Of a stretch of DNA of 64,000 bases, positions 9,061 through 19,138 are shown piece by piece. This DNA comes from Castellaniella sp. (GTDB lineage: Bacteria > Pseudomonadota > Gammaproteobacteria > Burkholderiales > Burkholderiaceae_B). The notes under the pieces were generated by a model. That model was not told the origin of the DNA. It searched no databases and saw nothing but the letters and a program-made list of their open reading frames with translations. The first letter of the stretch is position 1. Each line of letters begins with the position of its first letter. The stretch spans positions 62,001 through 126,000 of the forward strand of contig NZ_SCQN01000044.1 of assembly GCF_004321985.1 (NCBI RefSeq). The letters run 5' to 3'. The position numbers and the translations under genes were made by a program.

Positions 9061-10461
9061 TTACTTGGAGTTCTTGGTGCTGTTCAGCGCGGTAAGCTGC
9101 TGGGTCAGGTAGCTGCTCAGCGAATTCATCTGGGTCACCATGCCGTCCAGTTGCGTAAATTGAGATCTGTAGGTCGCCATGCGCTGGTCGATCAGGCTGG
9201 ATGTGGCGTCGTACTGTTTCTTGATGTCGGCGATGGTCTTGTTCAGGCCGTCGGTGGTGGTCGAGAAGATGCCCCCAGCGCGCGTGAAGGTGTCGGCCGC
9301 CGCCCCGACGCGTGTTCCCGCGCCGGCGCTGCTCGTGAACAGCGATTTTACGCCATTCATGTTGTCCGACAGCGCCTTGTCGAGCTTGGTCTGATCGACC
9401 TTCAACTGGCCCGTGGTCGGATCTGTTGTGATGCCGATGGATGCCAGTGTGGTGCCGGTGGTGGAATCGATGGCGCCGGAGAGCGCGCCTTGCATACGGG
9501 TCTGGATCGAGCGGGCTACGGAGTCGCCCGTCAGGGCCGACGACGTCCGGCTGTCGGCATCGTATGCGGTGAGTGATTTCACCGTGCTTTGCAGCGTGTT
9601 GTAAGCCGCTACGAAATCGGTAATGGCCTTCTTGGCCACGTCGTTGTTACGCGACAGATTCAGGCTGGTTGCACTGGTGGTGGTTTTGTTCAGCGTGAGC
9701 GTCACGCCGTCGATCACATTGCTCACCGTGTTGGTGTGGCTGGTGATGGCGATGCCGTTGACGGAGAGTGAGGCATCCTGCGCGGCCTGTACCTGGATGG
9801 CGGCATTGCTGCTGGTGGAGCCCGAAGCGCCGGTGGTGATGGAGGTACCCAGGAAGGCCTGCAGGTTGCTGTTGCCCGTGACGCCGATCTGGGTCACGGC
9901 CGCTTGCGTGCCGGTCGTGCGGCTGGTGAGCAGCAGGCGGTAGGGGCTGGTCCCGCCGTCGTTCACGATCGTGGCGTTCACGCCGATATCGGCGTTGGCG
10001 TTGATGGCCTTTACCAAGCCGTCGAGCGAAGTGTCCTGCCCCGTCAGGTCCAGCGTGTGGGTCTTGCCATCAGCGGTCGTGATGTTCAGCGTGCCGCCGG
10101 TGCCGATCGGGGTGGTGCGGTCGCTGAGGCCGTTGTAGACCAGTGTCTGCGAAGTCGCGAGCTGGTTCACCTGAATCGCATATTGTCCCGGGATGGCCGC
10201 TGAGGTCGCTGTGGCCGAGATCGCGTCGGAGCCCGCTGTCGAGGTGATGGCGCCGTAGCTGTCGGATTTGGCGACTAGCTGTGCGGCGACTTGGAAGGCC
10301 GATGCCGCAGCCTGCAGTTTTCCGTACGCCGACAGCTTGGCCTGGGCTGCAGTCTGCCGGTTCTGGATTGCCTGTAGTGCCAGATTTTCGTTGTTTCGCA
10401 GATTGGTGAGCAGGCTGTCGAGCGGTAGCCCCGACATTCCCAAGGATTGTACGGTAGGCAT
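9061..10461 (-). CDS. fliD: Flagellar filament capping protein FliD
   Basis: A 466-residue FliD (HAP2), the pentameric cap that folds flagellin at the filament tip. The N-terminal FliD motif is present (LGMSGLPLDSLLTNL) and the C-terminus has the heptad-rich coiled coil matching its N-terminal partner. The middle is Thr/Ser/Ala/Gly-rich, as expected for the surface domains. ATG 10461 (Met-Pro-Thr-Val-Gln) is chosen; 26 further codons upstream are open but proline-rich and unlike FliD. It is 37 bases downstream of flaG. Confidence 0.95.
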   Translation of the reverse strand: MPTVQSLGMSGLPLDSLLTNLRNNENLALQAIQNRQTAAQAKLSAYGKLQAAASAFQVAAQLVAKSDSYGAITSTAGSDAISATATSAAIPGQYAIQVNQLATSQTLVYNGLSDRTTPIGTGGTLNITTADGKTHTLDLTGQDTSLDGLVKAINANADIGVNATIVNDGGTSPYRLLLTSRTTGTQAAVTQIGVTGNSNLQAFLGTSITTGASGSTSSNAAIQVQAAQDASLSVNGIAITSHTNTVSNVIDGVTLTLNKTTTSATSLNLSRNNDVAKKAITDFVAAYNTLQSTVKSLTAYDADSRTSSALTGDSVARSIQTRMQGALSGAIDSTTGTTLASIGITTDPTTGQLKVDQTKLDKALSDNMNGVKSLFTSSAGAGTRVGAAADTFTRAGGIFSTTTDGLNKTIADIKKQYDATSSLIDQRMATYRSQFTQLDGMVTQMNSLSSYLTQQLTALNSTKNSK

Positions 10462-10498
10462 CAGTGGTTCTCCGTGTGGTGGTGTCTCGCCGGGGGCT

Positions 10499-10912
10499 TC
10501 AGGCCTGGGTGTCCACCCCGGAGCCCTGGAATTTGGCAATCATCTTGGCAACTCTGAGGACTGCCTCGGACGGGATCGTCCGCAGGACTTTTCCAGTGGA
10601 ACTGTCCACGATGGAAATCACCAGGCGCTGGGCGTCCTTGTCCATATCGAACCGCATTCCCGTGGACCAGGCCTTCAGACTGTCGTTGACGGAGTCCAGC
10701 GCCTTTTCCAGAGAAGATTTCGACGGCTCGGGGTATTTTTGCACGGCCTGGGTACCCGTACCAACGAGCGTTTGCGGCGCCTGTTCAGACCCGGTCTCCG
10801 CGGCAGGCATCACCTGGGTGGCCGGCTGAGGCTGGGCATTGGGCTGATCCAGTATCGGCGCAGCCTGGCCCAGCCCGCTGGACGTCAGTGAGTTGACGAT
10901 AGGTTGAATCAT
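10499..10912 (-). CDS. flaG: Flagellar protein FlaG
   Basis: A 137-residue FlaG-family protein. Its C-terminal half carries the family core: LRFDMDKDAQRLVISIVDSS-like strand pairs, here beginning MRFDMDKDAQRLVI, then GKVLRTIPSEAVLRVAKMI. The N-terminal half is low in complexity. FlaG affects filament length in several polar and peritrichous flagellates, but its mechanism is not settled. ATG 10912 gives the usual length; an open extension to 10981 lies in the likely 5' leader. It is the first gene after a sigma-28 promoter. Confidence 0.92.
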   Translation of the reverse strand: MIQPIVNSLTSSGLGQAAPILDQPNAQPQPATQVMPAAETGSEQAPQTLVGTGTQAVQKYPEPSKSSLEKALDSVNDSLKAWSTGMRFDMDKDAQRLVISIVDSSTGKVLRTIPSEAVLRVAKMIAKFQGSGVDTQA

Positions 10913-10996
10913 GCGCTGACCTCTCTGGGTTTTGCCTTGTTCTCGATCGGAGGGCGCCTTCGTTTGCACGCCCAGATCCATGCTTCTCGCTCAGCA

Positions 10997-11023
10997 ATAA
11001 CGGTCGTGTCGTCCGAAACTTTA
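10997..11023 (-). promoter_or_regulatory. Sigma-28 (FliA) promoter of flaG-fliD-fliS-fliT
   Basis: Read on the minus strand, a -35 element TAAAGTTT (11023-11016) is followed by 11 bases and a -10 element ACCGTTAT (11004-10997). The enterobacterial consensus is TAAAGTTT-N11-GCCGATAA, so the -35 is perfect, the spacer exact and the -10 matches at five of eight positions. It lies about 85 bases before flaG and is divergent from fliA itself, placing the late filament genes under the sigma factor encoded next door. Confidence 0.85.
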
Positions 11024-11171
11024 GGTGGGGGACGCTCCTTTTCGGATGATATCCCGTGAGAAACCGACCCCAGTCGGTGAAAGTCCCGGGAGAACCCGCG
11101 TTTGCTCCCGTAAATGTGTCGGCGTGCATGGTGCATACTGTTGGCGTCTTTCATGGATCATGGGTTGCGCG

Positions 11172-11924
11172 ATGCCTCTGTCCGAGGACCAGCTCATTGG
11201 ACAATATGCCCCTTTGGTGCGCCGCCAGGCGCTGGCGCTGATTGGCAAATTGCCAGCCAACGTGGAGCTGGACGACCTGATGCAGGCGGGCATGATGGGG
11301 TTGTTGGATGCCGTGCGCCGCTATCAGCAGCAAGCTGACGCGCAATTCGAGACCTACGCGGTCACGCGTATCAGGGGCGCCATGCTCGATGAACTTCGCA
11401 GCCAGGACTGGCTACCGCGCAGCGTACGCACCAAGGCGCGCAGCATCGAAGCCAGTATCCGGACGCTCAATCACCGGCTGATGCGCCAGGCGACCGAGTC
11501 GGAAATTGCTGAGGAAATGGGCCTGGACCTGGCAGCCTATCAGACGCTGCTTGAAGAAGCTCGCGGCGTGCAGGTCCTGATGTACGAGGATCTGGCTCAG
11601 CACCGTGAGGACCGTGATGGCGAATCGGTGATCGACAGTGTGGCGGCCGACACGTTGGCAAATCCCTTGGACTGGCTGATGCACGATGGCTTGCGCACTG
11701 CGCTGATCCGGGCCATTGAAAGTCTGCCCGAGCGGGAAAAACTGCTACTGTCGCTGCAGTTCGAACAGGATCTGAATCAGAAGGAAATCGCCGCGGTGCT
11801 GCAGATCACCGAGGGCCGCGTGTCGCAGATCCGCTCGCAGGCTGTTGCCCGGATCCGCGCATGGCTGGCCGAGCACTCCTGGGAACCCGAGGCGGATGCA
11901 GGAGGCTACGTCCGCTTGTTGTAG
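11172..11924 (+). CDS. fliA: RNA polymerase sigma factor for flagellar operon, FliA (sigma-28)
   Basis: A 250-residue sigma-28 factor that directs transcription of late flagellar genes once FlgM is exported. Region 2 is clear (LMQAGMMGLLDAVRRYQ, FETYAVTRIRGAMLDELRSQDW), as is region 4 with its helix-turn-helix (LNQKEIAAVLQITEGRVSQI). Two close ATG codons, 11160 and 11172, are possible; I took 11172 because Met-Pro-Leu-Ser-Glu then matches the usual FliA start. The frame is open further upstream but that part overlaps the divergent promoter. alaS starts 75 bases downstream. Confidence 0.96.
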   Translation: MPLSEDQLIGQYAPLVRRQALALIGKLPANVELDDLMQAGMMGLLDAVRRYQQQADAQFETYAVTRIRGAMLDELRSQDWLPRSVRTKARSIEASIRTLNHRLMRQATESEIAEEMGLDLAAYQTLLEEARGVQVLMYEDLAQHREDRDGESVIDSVAADTLANPLDWLMHDGLRTALIRAIESLPEREKLLLSLQFEQDLNQKEIAAVLQITEGRVSQIRSQAVARIRAWLAEHSWEPEADAGGYVRLL

Positions 11925-11958
11925 CGGTGGCGCGCACATGCGCGGTGGAAAGCCATTC

Positions 11959-11964
11959 TATAAT
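11959..11964 (+). promoter_or_regulatory. Probable -10 element of the alaS promoter
   Basis: A perfect TATAAT lies 36 bases upstream of the alaS start in the 75-base gap after fliA. No good -35 hexamer sits 16-18 bases before it, so this is a -10 call only. Confidence 0.5.
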
Positions 11965-11999
11965 GCTCCGTTGGCATTTCCGCCGTTGCGAATCCCAGA

Positions 12000-14624
12000 A
12001 TGAAAACCGCCGAAATTCGTCAGAAGTTTCTGTCTTTCTTTGAATCCCAGGGACACCAGATCGTGCCGTCGTCACCGTTGGTGCCGGCCAACGATCCCAC
12101 ACTGCTGTTCACCAACGCGGGGATGGTGCAGTTCAAGGACGTTTTCACGGGCAAAGATACGCGCGCCTATCGCCGCGCCACTACCGCGCAGCGCTGCGTG
12201 CGGGCGGGCGGCAAGCACAATGATCTTGAAAACGTGGGGTATACGGCGCGCCACCATACCTTTTTCGAGATGCTGGGCAATTTCAGCTTCGGCGATTATT
12301 TCAAGCGTGACGCCATCATCTTCGCCTGGACCCTGCTGACCGAGGTCTTCGGGTTGCCAAAGGACAAGCTCTGGGTCACGGTCTACCAGGACGATGACGA
12401 GGCTCATGAGATCTGGGAAAAGACGGTGGGCGTGCCGGCTGCGCGCATCATCCGCATCGGCGACAACAAGGGCGCCCGTTATGCTTCGGACAATTTCTGG
12501 CAGATGGCCGATACTGGGCCTTGCGGCCCGTGTTCCGAAATCTTTTACGATCACGGGCCGGAAATCTGGGGTGGGCCTCCGGGGTCGCCTGAGGAAGACG
12601 GCGATCGCTATATAGAGATCTGGAACCTGGTGTTCATGCAGTTCGAGCGTGATGCCCAAGGCGTCATGCATCCGCTGCCCAAGCCCTGCGTGGACACCGG
12701 CATGGGCCTGGAGCGGATTGCCGCCGTGCTGCAGCATGTGCACTCCAACTACGACATCGACCTGTTCCAGCATCTGATCCGTGCGGCTGCGCGCGAGACG
12801 GGCGCACAGGATCTGTCCGACAACTCCCTGAAGGTCATCGCGGATCATATCCGCGCCTGCAGCTTTCTGGTGGTCGACGGTGTGATTCCGGGCAACGAAG
12901 GGCGGGGGTATGTGCTGCGGCGGATTATCCGCCGGGCTTTGCGTCACGGTCACAAGCTGGGCCAGAAGGGGGTGTTTTTCTATCGCCTCGTGGCTGATGT
13001 GGTGGCCCAGATGGGGGCCGCGTATCCCGAGCTCGCTGCGCAGCAGTCGCGCGTGGAGCAGGTGCTGCGCCAGGAAGAAGAGCGCTTCGGTGAAACGCTG
13101 GAAAACGGCATGCGCATCCTGGAGTCAGCCCTGGCGGAGTTGCCTGCGGGGCAGGCGCTGGATGGCCAGACGCTTTTCACACTCTACGATACTTACGGGT
13201 TTCCGGTGGATCTGACGGCGGATATCTGCCGTGAGCGCAAGATTCAGGTCGATCTGGCGGGTTTCGAGCGGGCCATGGCGCACCAGCGCGAGCAGGCGCG
13301 CGCGGCCGGAAAGTTCAAGGCTGCTGCGGGGCTGGACTACGACGGCGTGCAAACGCGGTTCGACGGCTACGAGCGTCTGGACGGTCCGGCGACCGTGACG
13401 GCCCTGTATGTAGACGGGACCTCGGTGACTGCGATTGCCCAGGGCCAGGACGCTGTGGTCGTGCTGGATGCCACGCCGTTCTATGCGGAATCGGGCGGTC
13501 AGGTGGGCGATACCGGCCTGCTGTCCAACCCGGCCGCGCGGTTCCGGGTCGCCGATACTCAAAAGATTCAGAGCCATGTGTTTGGCCACCATGGCACCTT
13601 GGTCGAGGGCACCCTGTCGGTGGGCGATGTGCTGGAAGCCCAAGTCGATGCCCGGCGGCGCGCGGATACCATGCGGAATCACTCTGCCACGCACCTCATG
13701 CACAAGGCCTTGCGTCAGGTCCTGGGAGATCATGTGCATCAGCGCGGCTCTCTGGTCGACCCCGACAAGACGCGCTTCGACTTTGCGCACGACGCTCCCA
13801 TGACGCCTGAGCAGATCGCCCAGGTAGAAGTGATCGTCAATGATCAGATCCTGGCCAACCAGGCCGTTCAGACTCAGGAGATGGCCTACGATCAGGCGGT
13901 TGCGGGCGGCGCCATGGCTCTATTCGGCGAAAAATACGGGGATGTGGTGCGGGTGCTCGACATCGGGTTTTCGCGTGAGCTGTGCGGTGGGACGCACGTC
14001 GTCCGTACCGGCGACATCGGCTTGTTCAAAATCACATCCGAAGGTGGCGTGGCTGCCGGCATTCGCCGGGTCGAGGCCATCACCGGGCGCAACGCGCTGG
14101 CGTGGGTGCAGCAGGCTCAGGGCGTCCTGCAGCATGCAGCAGGCTTGCTGAAGACGCAACCGGACAACGTGCCTGACCGGGTATTGGCCTTGCAGCAGCA
14201 GTTGCGTGAGGGCGAGCATGAGCGCGAGCGCCTGCAGGGGAAGCTCATGGCTGCAGCTGGCGCCGACCTGGCCAGCCAGGCGGTGGAGGTGGCTGGCGTG
14301 AAGCTCCTCGCCCATCGCCTCAATGGCGTTGACCCCAAGGCGCTGCGCGGCATGGTCGATCAGCTGAAATCCCGGCTGTCCTCGGCCGTCATTCTCCTGG
14401 CGGCAGTGACGGACGACAAGATCAGCCTGGTGGCGGGGGTGAGTCCGGAGCTTTCGTCCAGGGTCCGGGCTGGCGATCTGGTGGGAGCGGTTGCTGCGCA
14501 GGTGGGTGGCAAAGGGGGCGGTCGTCCTGACATGGCCATGGGTGGCGGCTCCGATGTGGGCGCGCTGGATGGTGCCATCGCCGGCGTACGGGCCTGGCTG
14601 TCCGATCGTTTGGGGGCTGCATGA
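12000..14624 (+). CDS. alaS: Alanine--tRNA ligase
   Basis: An 874-residue cytosolic enzyme that charges tRNA-Ala and edits mischarged Ser/Gly. The class II catalytic core starts at once ([20 protein letters not shown], then [16 protein letters not shown]). The editing domain holds the zinc ligands HSATH at about residues 561-565 and CGGTH at about 662-666. The C-terminal domain with a Gly-rich tail ([15 protein letters not shown]) is complete. Length matches E. coli AlaRS. The next gene overlaps the stop by 4 bases. The window also holds a tRNA-Ala gene at 49754-49829, a substrate of this enzyme. Confidence 0.98.
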   Translation: MKTAEIRQKFLSFFESQGHQIVPSSPLVPANDPTLLFTNAGMVQFKDVFTGKDTRAYRRATTAQRCVRAGGKHNDLENVGYTARHHTFFEMLGNFSFGDYFKRDAIIFAWTLLTEVFGLPKDKLWVTVYQDDDEAHEIWEKTVGVPAARIIRIGDNKGARYASDNFWQMADTGPCGPCSEIFYDHGPEIWGGPPGSPEEDGDRYIEIWNLVFMQFERDAQGVMHPLPKPCVDTGMGLERIAAVLQHVHSNYDIDLFQHLIRAAARETGAQDLSDNSLKVIADHIRACSFLVVDGVIPGNEGRGYVLRRIIRRALRHGHKLGQKGVFFYRLVADVVAQMGAAYPELAAQQSRVEQVLRQEEERFGETLENGMRILESALAELPAGQALDGQTLFTLYDTYGFPVDLTADICRERKIQVDLAGFERAMAHQREQARAAGKFKAAAGLDYDGVQTRFDGYERLDGPATVTALYVDGTSVTAIAQGQDAVVVLDATPFYAESGGQVGDTGLLSNPAARFRVADTQKIQSHVFGHHGTLVEGTLSVGDVLEAQVDARRRADTMRNHSATHLMHKALRQVLGDHVHQRGSLVDPDKTRFDFAHDAPMTPEQIAQVEVIVNDQILANQAVQTQEMAYDQAVAGGAMALFGEKYGDVVRVLDIGFSRELCGGTHVVRTGDIGLFKITSEGGVAAGIRRVEAITGRNALAWVQQAQGVLQHAAGLLKTQPDNVPDRVLALQQQLREGEHERERLQGKLMAAAGADLASQAVEVAGVKLLAHRLNGVDPKALRGMVDQLKSRLSSAVILLAAVTDDKISLVAGVSPELSSRVRAGDLVGAVAAQVGGKGGGRPDMAMGGGSDVGALDGAIAGVRAWLSDRLGAA

Positions 14625-14881
14625 CCGAGGGTGCCAGCGGGCTGCCGGTTGTCGATGAGCAGATCGACGCGCGCGGCCTGAATTGCCCGCTGCCGATTTT
14701 GCGCGCCAAGAAGGCGCTCGCGGCGCTCGAGAGCGGGCAGGTGCTGTCGGTTCTGACGACGGATCCCCACGCAGTGGGCGATTTTCAGGCGTTTTGCCGA
14801 CAGACTGGGAATGCGCTGCTGGCTCAGCAGCCGCAAGGAGACGTCGTCGCTTCGGTTGTTCACTATATTCGGCGACGCTGA
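14621..14881 (+). CDS. TusA-family sulfurtransferase
   Basis: An 86-residue protein of the TusA/SirA/YedF fold. The family signature NCPLPIL is present with the sulfur-carrying cysteine at about residue 22 (pattern C-P-x-P), preceded by the conserved D-A-R-G-L. TusA relays persulfide sulfur from IscS towards tRNA thiolation and other pathways. Its ATG overlaps the alaS stop by 4 bases, so it is translated with alaS. The exact family branch cannot be fixed by eye, so no gene symbol is given. Confidence 0.88.
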   Translation: MTEGASGLPVVDEQIDARGLNCPLPILRAKKALAALESGQVLSVLTTDPHAVGDFQAFCRQTGNALLAQQPQGDVVASVVHYIRRR

Positions 14882-14913
14882 GATTTTGTTCGGGTTCGGG
14901 CGCATACCGATCT

Positions 14914-14941
14914 AAGGGCGTTCTCTTCCAGAATCGCCCTT
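14914..14941 (+). terminator. Possible terminator hairpin after alaS-tusA-like
   Basis: A 7-base stem (AAGGGCG at 14914-14920 with CGCCCTT at 14935-14941) encloses a 14-base loop and is followed by a T-rich but interrupted stretch. It is weaker than a canonical intrinsic terminator. Confidence 0.4.
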
Positions 14942-15033
14942 CATTTCATCTAACGCAACGAGTGTGAAAGCGCTTGTTGATTGTTGCCTACAGGCTCTCC
15001 CGAGCAGCGGGTCCTGCATTAGGGAAATCCATA

Positions 15034-15091
15034 GTGACAATACTCAGACCACATAATTATCATAGACCAGTCGCTAATTAGATCGATCTAA
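15034..15091 (+). promoter_or_regulatory. Promoter with LacI-type operator ahead of the ABC transporter operon
   Basis: A candidate promoter reads GTGACA (15034-15039), 18 bases, TATCAT (15058-15063). About eight bases after the expected start point lies the 14-base perfect palindrome TTAGATCGATCTAA (15078-15091). Its even symmetry with a central CG is typical of LacI-family operators. The same palindrome recurs ahead of the opposite operon at 28628-28643. A site just downstream of the start point would block transcription when bound. The likely regulator is the LacI-family gene at 23093. The promoter hexamers are only moderate; the palindrome is certain. Confidence 0.75.
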
Positions 15092-15114
15092 ATCGTATCG
15101 AGGGCGTCCGGCAC

Positions 15115-16125
15115 ATGATTCGGTTTTGTTTCCTACGGTTGTTGTCTGCGTTAGGAATGGCCCTATTAGCGACTTTGATCGTATTTTTGATCACGAACAT
15201 GGTGCCCGGAGATCCCGTCTTGGCTCAGTTGGGGGATCTTGCAGCGTCCAATCCGGCTTTCGTGGCCGCCATGCGCCACCAATACGGGCTTGATTTACCG
15301 CTGTGGCAGCATTACCTGGTCTTTCTGACTAATCTGCTGCATGGCGACTTGGGGATATCGATCGCCTCGCATCGCCCGGTCTTGACCGATATCGAGACCT
15401 ACGCACCTGCCACGCTTGAATTGGCGACGCTGGGTTTCCTGCTGGCCCTGGTCGTGGGGTTGCCGTTGGGGATCCTTGCCGCGGTCAAACGAGACGGCTG
15501 GCAGGATCACCTGGCACGATTCGTTTCACTGCTGGGCGTGTCGGCCCCAACCTTCTGGTTAGCCTTCATCATGCTTTCCTTCTTTTATGGCTATCTTGGG
15601 ATTGCACCAGGACCGGGGCGGCTCGATCCCATCAGTTTACCGCCACAGGGAGGGACGGGTTTTTACTTGATCGACACCATCATGGCGGGCGATTGGGAAG
15701 GCTTGCGTGATGTGGCCTCTCATTTGGTGCTGCCCGTGATCGTGCTCGCGGCAGCGACGACGGGGTTGATTACCCGCACCGTGCGCGCCAGCATGCTCGA
15801 AGTCATTTACCAGGATTATGTGCGCATGGGTCGGGCCAAAGGGCTTGGCGAGCGCTACTTGCTCCTGCGCCATGTCCTGCCTAATGCCCTGATTCCCATT
15901 GTCACCGTCAGCGGCCTGGCCTACGCCCAACTGCTGACGGGGGCGGTCATGACCGAGACGGTATTTTCCTGGCCCGGGCTGGGCCGCTACACCTTTGAGA
16001 GCGCAGCTACCCTCGATATTCCCGCCATCATGGGGGTCACCTTGTTGGTCGCCCTGGTCTATCTTGTGATTAATTTTCTGGTTGACGTCAGCTATGCATT
16101 TCTCGATCCTAGGTTGCGCACATGA
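15115..16125 (+). CDS. Dipeptide-type ABC transporter permease (DppB-like)
   Basis: A 336-residue inner-membrane permease of the DppB/OppB family with about six transmembrane helices. The N-terminal helix is followed by the family motif NMVPGDPV, and the EAA loop that contacts the ATPase reads YQDYVRMGRAKGLGERYLLLRHVLPNA. It begins the plus-strand operon, 24 bases after the operator palindrome, and overlaps the next permease by 4 bases. Members of this family import peptides, but also nickel, opines, glutathione and other acids. Given the CoA-linked enzymes around it, a non-peptide carboxylic acid is plausible (inference). Confidence 0.93.
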   Translation: MIRFCFLRLLSALGMALLATLIVFLITNMVPGDPVLAQLGDLAASNPAFVAAMRHQYGLDLPLWQHYLVFLTNLLHGDLGISIASHRPVLTDIETYAPATLELATLGFLLALVVGLPLGILAAVKRDGWQDHLARFVSLLGVSAPTFWLAFIMLSFFYGYLGIAPGPGRLDPISLPPQGGTGFYLIDTIMAGDWEGLRDVASHLVLPVIVLAAATTGLITRTVRASMLEVIYQDYVRMGRAKGLGERYLLLRHVLPNALIPIVTVSGLAYAQLLTGAVMTETVFSWPGLGRYTFESAATLDIPAIMGVTLLVALVYLVINFLVDVSYAFLDPRLRT

Positions 16126-17000
16126 GCGCTGTCCCAGCCACCCTTGTCGATAATGCCCGGCCGCCCTTCATGGAGCGTGCCTTGCGCTGGCAACGGCGTT
16201 ACGGTCTGGCCGCCCTGGGCACCTTGATCATTCTCGTCTGGGTTTTCCTGGCGGTCTTCGCACCACTGGTGGGTCCCTACCTGCCCGACGCGGTCAATCT
16301 TTCGGCCCGGCTTCAGCCGCCCAGCATGGCCCATTTGCTGGGAACCGATGAACTGGGTCGCGATGGCTTCACTCGGTTGCTTTATGGGGCGCGTATTTCG
16401 TTGACGTCCGGCGTTATCGTGGTAGCCATTGGCGCGTTGCTGGGGGCGTTGATCGGAGGAGTTGCCGGTTACGCGGGGAGCTGGATTGACAGCGTGCTGA
16501 TGCGCTTCACTGATCTGGTCCTGTGCTTTCCGCCCATCATTCTTGCCTTGGCCATCGGCGCCGCGCTAGGGATAGGAACCGTCAATACGATTACCGCCAT
16601 GCTGGTGGTGTGGTGGCCCAAGTTTGCCCGCTTGACACGAGGGCTGGTGCTGCAGCAGCGTTCGCAGGAGTATGTCACGGCGGCCGTCGTCGCGGGGTTT
16701 GGCCCCGGCCGCATCCTGGCACGCCATATCATTCCGAATGCGATCGGTCCGCTGATCGTGCTGGTGACGCTGGATATCGGTAACGCCATCATTACCTTCG
16801 CGGGGCTTTCGTTCCTGGGACTCGGGGTCGTGCCGCCGATGCCGGAATGGGGGTCGACGGTGGCCGAGGGCCGTCAACTGGTCGCGCAATGGTGGGTATC
16901 GGCCTTTCCTGGCCTGGCCATCTTCACGGTGGTGATGGCGTTCAACTTCATTGGCGACGGCGTTCGCGACTGGCTAGATCCCAAGACGAGGCGGCGGTAG
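16122..17000 (+). CDS. Dipeptide-type ABC transporter permease (DppC-like)
   Basis: A 292-residue partner permease. It has a soluble N-terminal segment, a first helix near residues 28-50, then the DppC-type sequence LLGTDELGRDGFTRLLYGAR and an EAA loop (QEYVTAAVVAGFGPGRILARHIIPN). It overlaps dppB-like by 4 bases and ends 2 bases before the start of the ATPase gene. With the DppB-like protein it should form the membrane channel; substrate unknown. Confidence 0.93.
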   Translation: MSAVPATLVDNARPPFMERALRWQRRYGLAALGTLIILVWVFLAVFAPLVGPYLPDAVNLSARLQPPSMAHLLGTDELGRDGFTRLLYGARISLTSGVIVVAIGALLGALIGGVAGYAGSWIDSVLMRFTDLVLCFPPIILALAIGAALGIGTVNTITAMLVVWWPKFARLTRGLVLQQRSQEYVTAAVVAGFGPGRILARHIIPNAIGPLIVLVTLDIGNAIITFAGLSFLGLGVVPPMPEWGSTVAEGRQLVAQWWVSAFPGLAIFTVVMAFNFIGDGVRDWLDPKTRRR

Positions 17001-17002
17001 CC

Positions 17003-19069
17003 ATGGATGAGTTGAACGACACGATAGCGACCGTTGCTTCCGCCGAAAAAGCGCAGCAACCCTTGCTTGAAGTACGGGATCTGCGGACCTATTTTTATAC
17101 GGATTCCGGAATGGTGCGCGCCGTCGACGGCGTGAGCTTTAGCGTCTCGGCCGGAGAGATCGTCGGTATCGTCGGTGAATCCGGCTCGGGAAAGAGCGTG
17201 ACGGCAATGTCCATCGTCCGCCTGATCGAGGGCCAGGCGCATATTGCCGGTGGCGAGGTATTGTTCCGGGGCCGCGATGTATTGAAGATGGGCACCGAAG
17301 AGTTGCGCCAGTTGCGCGGCGGCGACGTTGCCATTGTGTTTCAGGACCCCATGAGCTCGCTCAACCCGGTTCTGCGCATCGAGCAGCAATTGTCCGAAGC
17401 CATGACGGTGCATGGCCGCAGCGAGGCGGACGCCGCGCGCAGCGCTGTATTCCTGCTCCGCAGCATGGGCATTACTGCGCCAGAGCACGCGGTGACTTGT
17501 TATCCTCATCAATTCTCTGGTGGCATGCGCCAGCGGGTCGTTATTGCCATGGGGCTCAGTAACCAGCCGGCGCTGTTGTTAGCCGATGAGCCTACCACGG
17601 CGTTGGATGTCACCGTGCAGGCGCAGATTCTCGAGTTGTTGAAGGATCTGAACCGCGATTACGGCACGGCGGTGGTCCTGATCAGTCACAATCTGGGCGT
17701 CATCGCGGGAGTATGTTCGCGCGTCGTCGTCATGTATGCGGGCGAGATCGTGGAAGAGGGGCCGACTGAAGAAGTCCTGAGCAATCCTCGCCATCCTTAT
17801 ACCTGGGCCCTCATGAACGCTTCCCCTAGAGTGGGCGCGATGAGGGATCACCGCCTCAACAGCATCGAGGGGATGCCTCCCGATCCTCTGAACCAGCCCA
17901 AGGGATGCCGTTTCGCACCTCGCTGCCCATTTCGCACGCCGCAATGTGACGAGCATCCGCCTCTGTTCCAGATGCAGCCGGGCCATACCTCGCGTTGCTG
18001 GGTGGCGCGCGACGGCACGAAGTTCGTCCGCAGGACGGCGGTGGCATCGACAATGGATGACGAAGAAGCGAAGGGGGCCTCAGCCGATCCCGGCACCCCT
18101 TTGCTGCAGGCCGAGAATCTGGTGCAGCATTTTCCGTTGCGTGGCCACGTGTTTGGCAGGCGATCCGTGGTGCACGCGGTGGATGGAGTCAGCCTGAAAA
18201 TCTGGCCGGGCGAGGTCCTGGGTCTCGTCGGTGAATCCGGCTGCGGCAAGTCGACGCTGGGTAGCACGCTTTTGCGTTTGTTGAAGCCAACCAGCGGCCG
18301 CATTATGTTTGACGGCCACGACATCACTCACGCGCTGCCGTCCGAGCTCAGACCGCTTCGGCGGCGCATGCAGATGGTTTTCCAGAACCCTTATGCCAGT
18401 TTGAATCCGCGCATGACGATCGGGCGCACACTGGGCGAGCCCCTGCAGTTCCACGGGGTGACCTGTGGCGATGCTCAGACCCGCGAACGTGTCAAACAGC
18501 TGCTTGACGTGGTGGGCCTGGGGCCACAGGTCATCGACCGTTATCCGCATGAGTTTTCGGGCGGGCAGCGGCAGCGTGTGGCGATTGCGCGAGCGATTGC
18601 GCTCGAACCCGATTTCATCGTCGCCGATGAACCTATATCAGCGCTGGACGTCAACATCCAGGCCCAGATCATCAATTTGATGGCTGATCTGCGTGAACGT
18701 TTCAAGTTGACCTATCTGTTCATTTCCCATGATCTGGCCGTCGTCCATCACATTTCTGACCGAATCATCGTTCTGCATCTGGGGCGAATCGTGGAGGTTG
18801 CTTCGCCGGGCGAATTGTTTGCCACTCCGTTGCACCCTTACACGCGGTTCCTGATTTCCGCGATTCCTGTGCCCGATGTGAAGATCGAGCGCGAGCGTCA
18901 GCGGCTGGTGTTAGCCGGTGAAGCGGCCAGTGCCATCGCTCCACCTTCAGGATGTCCGTTCCGTACGCGGTGTCCGATCGCGAAAGGAATTTGTGCCGAA
19001 GTGGAACCGCCTTTAGTGGAACGGCAGCCTGGTCACTTCGTCGCCTGCCATTTTCCGGGTGAATTTTAA
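17003..19069 (+). CDS. Fused ABC transporter ATPase (DppD-DppF in one chain)
   Basis: A 688-residue protein holding two complete oligopeptide-type ATPases in tandem. The first Walker A (GESGSGKS) is at about residues 58-65 with signature [14 protein letters not shown]. The second (GESGCGKS) is at about residues 410-417 with signature [14 protein letters not shown]. Each half ends with the Cys-containing C-terminal extension of the Opp/Dpp ATPases (RCPFRTPQC and GCPFRTRCP). In Dpp/Opp systems these are usually separate DppD and DppF proteins. Start ATG 17003 follows the permease stop by 2 bases; the frame is open upstream but that overlaps the permease. Fused forms are known (for example GsiA). 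Confidence 0.93.
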   Translation: MDELNDTIATVASAEKAQQPLLEVRDLRTYFYTDSGMVRAVDGVSFSVSAGEIVGIVGESGSGKSVTAMSIVRLIEGQAHIAGGEVLFRGRDVLKMGTEELRQLRGGDVAIVFQDPMSSLNPVLRIEQQLSEAMTVHGRSEADAARSAVFLLRSMGITAPEHAVTCYPHQFSGGMRQRVVIAMGLSNQPALLLADEPTTALDVTVQAQILELLKDLNRDYGTAVVLISHNLGVIAGVCSRVVVMYAGEIVEEGPTEEVLSNPRHPYTWALMNASPRVGAMRDHRLNSIEGMPPDPLNQPKGCRFAPRCPFRTPQCDEHPPLFQMQPGHTSRCWVARDGTKFVRRTAVASTMDDEEAKGASADPGTPLLQAENLVQHFPLRGHVFGRRSVVHAVDGVSLKIWPGEVLGLVGESGCGKSTLGSTLLRLLKPTSGRIMFDGHDITHALPSELRPLRRRMQMVFQNPYASLNPRMTIGRTLGEPLQFHGVTCGDAQTRERVKQLLDVVGLGPQVIDRYPHEFSGGQRQRVAIARAIALEPDFIVADEPISALDVNIQAQIINLMADLRERFKLTYLFISHDLAVVHHISDRIIVLHLGRIVEVASPGELFATPLHPYTRFLISAIPVPDVKIERERQRLVLAGEAASAIAPPSGCPFRTRCPIAKGICAEVEPPLVERQPGHFVACHFPGEF

Positions 19070-19138
19070 GAAGTTCATGCAGCTTGATCGTTTCGGTCAT
19101 CGAGCATGACGTTGTCAATCCAGCAAAGGAGAACTCTC

